DNA of 64,000 nucleotides from Klebsiella pneumoniae (GTDB taxonomy: Bacteria; Myxococcota_A; UBA796; SXON01), in assembly GCA_945862325.1 (NCBI GenBank), contig CAMAXZ010000011.1:1-64000 (forward strand), in the 5' to 3' direction. How positions within the stretch are numbered: position 1 is the first letter of the stretch; every line of letters starts with the position of its first letter. The translations under genes and the position numbers were made by a program. Positions 63,205-64,000 of this stretch are shown piece after piece. The notes under the pieces were generated by a model. It searched no databases. It saw only the letters and a program-made list of their open reading frames with translations, and had not been told where the DNA came from.

Positions 63205-64000
63205 TCACGCCCGCCGACGACGGCGGAGCGCGACGGCGGCGAGGAGAGCGGGCGCGAGCGCCATGGGCGACCCGGCGCTGCAGCCGCACGTGCCCGGCGC
63301 GGTGAGGCCCACCTTGTCGGAGGGGCCGAGCCCGTCGGTGTCGGCGTCCGCATCGGCGTCCGCGTCGGTGTCCGCGTCGGCGTCCGTGTCGCTGTCGGCA
63401 TCGGCATCCGCGTCGGCGTCCGCGTCGGCGTCGGTGTCGGCGTCGGTGTCGGTGCCCGGGGTGTCGTCGCAGACGTTGCCCACGCCGTCGCCGTCGGCGT
63501 CGGCCTGATCGGCGTTGGCGTCGTTCTCGCAGTTGTCTTCGTCGTCGGCGACGCCGTCGTCGTCGTCGTCGAAGCCCCACAGAGTGGCGCCGGAGAACGC
63601 GGTGTTCGTGTTGCCGTTGTTCCCGTCGTAGCCCGCGTCGTAGGCGTAGTAGCCAACGCCGCCGACGTCTTCGAGCTCGGCCTCTGCGGTCAGCTCGAGG
63701 CCCGCCTCGACCCAGCCCGCGTACACCACGCCGTCGTTGTGCCCGAAGTAGAGCGTGCCGTAGGCCGTGGGCTCGTACGTGTCCGCGTCCGCCGCCAACA
63801 CGTCGGCTTCGCCTCCCGCGATGCGGACGATCATCGCCCGCTGACCGCGCTCGCGGTCGATTGGGCAGCTCGCGCCGTCGGAGTCGGCGCCGCACAGGAG
63901 GAAGAGGTAGGTGGCGCCGCTCCCGTCGTTGCCGAGCACGAGCCCGAGCGTGTCGTCGTCTTCGGTGTAGAAGGTGCTCGCGAAGTAGGCGTCGACCGCG
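63205..64000 (-). CDS. Surface protein with calcium-binding repeats and MYXO-CTERM-like tail (5' end missing)
   Basis: The frame is open to the window edge, so the N-terminus is missing; 264 codons are visible. Thrombospondin type-3 motifs are present (DDDDDGVADDEDNCENDANADQ, DADGDGVGNVCDD). A 20-unit Asp-Thr/Ala linker follows, then the C-terminal signal: TCGCSAGSP, a hydrophobic helix (MALAPALLAAVAL) and an Arg run. This fits the MYXO-CTERM sorting signal of Myxococcota, in which the Cys is processed and the protein is sent to the outer surface. The upstream domain is not identified. Confidence 0.8.
   Translation of the reverse strand, partial: AVDAYFASTFYTEDDDTLGLVLGNDGSGATYLFLLCGADSDGASCPIDRERGQRAMIVRIAGGEADVLAADADTYEPTAYGTLYFGHNDGVVYAGWVEAGLELTAEAELEDVGGVGYYAYDAGYDGNNGNTNTAFSGATLWGFDDDDDGVADDEDNCENDANADQADADGDGVGNVCDDTPGTDTDADTDADADADADADADSDTDADADTDADADADADTDGLGPSDKVGLTAPGTCGCSAGSPMALAPALLAAVALRRRRRA
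63334..63453 (-). repeat. Hexanucleotide repeat coding 20 Asp-Thr/Ala units
   Basis: 120 bp on the minus strand, mixing GAC with GCC/GAT/ACC codons, more diverged than the other three tracts. It links the calcium-binding region to the C-terminal anchor. Confidence 0.9.

Overview
This is a GC-rich, densely coded bacterial chromosome segment, most likely from the phylum Myxococcota. The support is: many short-signal lipoproteins with Asp-Thr linkers, MopE-type and thrombospondin-type calcium-binding segments, a C-terminal MYXO-CTERM-like tail (Cys-Gly-Cys, hydrophobic helix, Arg run) on the last gene, very large Ser/Thr kinases fused to ATPase/TPR regions, and many 4-bp ATGA/GTGA gene overlaps. 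I see no rRNA, tRNA, CRISPR array or phage structural genes.

Layout. 1-942 is the truncated right part of an IS66-family element (tnpC partial, tnpB, tnpA, probable terminal repeat). 943-7000 is a worn accessory stretch. It holds a ZU5-like lipoprotein, a ParE-type toxin with a frameshift beside an intact antitoxin, a propeller-like gene with an internal stop, two 100-bp hairpin elements in direct repeat bracketing these two broken loci, a MopE/glycosidase-like lipoprotein, a small HELGH membrane protein, and a DODA-type dioxygenase whose middle has been deleted. 7070-13091 is a tight three-gene unit: exported TPR-CHAT protease, CHASE2-adenylate cyclase and a FecR-like exported protein. 13165-16427 holds exported proteins, including a lipoprotein with two truncated-haemoglobin domains. 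16500-24931 has a Rossmann-fold enzyme, a lipoprotein HtrA protease, an MBL-fold hydrolase, a pair of M16 peptidases and an FG-GAP/CARDB lipoprotein. 24935-31118 has an ABC exporter followed by a divergent surface unit (jelly-roll-like lipoprotein, SGNH hydrolase, 41-aa membrane peptide, Asp-Thr lipoprotein).

31137-39886 is mostly metabolic: OsmC, ModB/ModC-like permease and ATPase, DUF2461, FMN reductase, a DUF255-thioredoxin-NHL fusion, an aldo/keto reductase and an extended SDR. 39902-47908 is a signalling block: two giant Ser/Thr kinases and a membrane-anchored GrpE on the minus strand, divergent from a PP2C phosphatase across a 53-bp gap holding a 12-bp palindrome with back-to-back -10 boxes. 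47919-52445 is a four-gene Gld-like ABC operon. 52534-58520 holds an M14 carboxypeptidase, an XPB helicase with its Bax1-type nuclease, a SUMF1-fold lipoprotein, a LysR regulator with a T-N11-A palindrome, and a cytochrome c lipoprotein. 58483-64000, all minus strand, has a metallophosphoesterase, a helicase-associated-domain protein, a lipoprotein/OmpA-like pair, a DEDDh exonuclease and a partial MYXO-CTERM-type surface protein.

Taken together, the window encodes mainly cell-envelope and signalling functions. The best candidates for an undescribed system are the periplasmic CHAT / CHASE2-cyclase / FecR-like unit and the kinase-kinase-GrpE operon facing a PP2C phosphatase.
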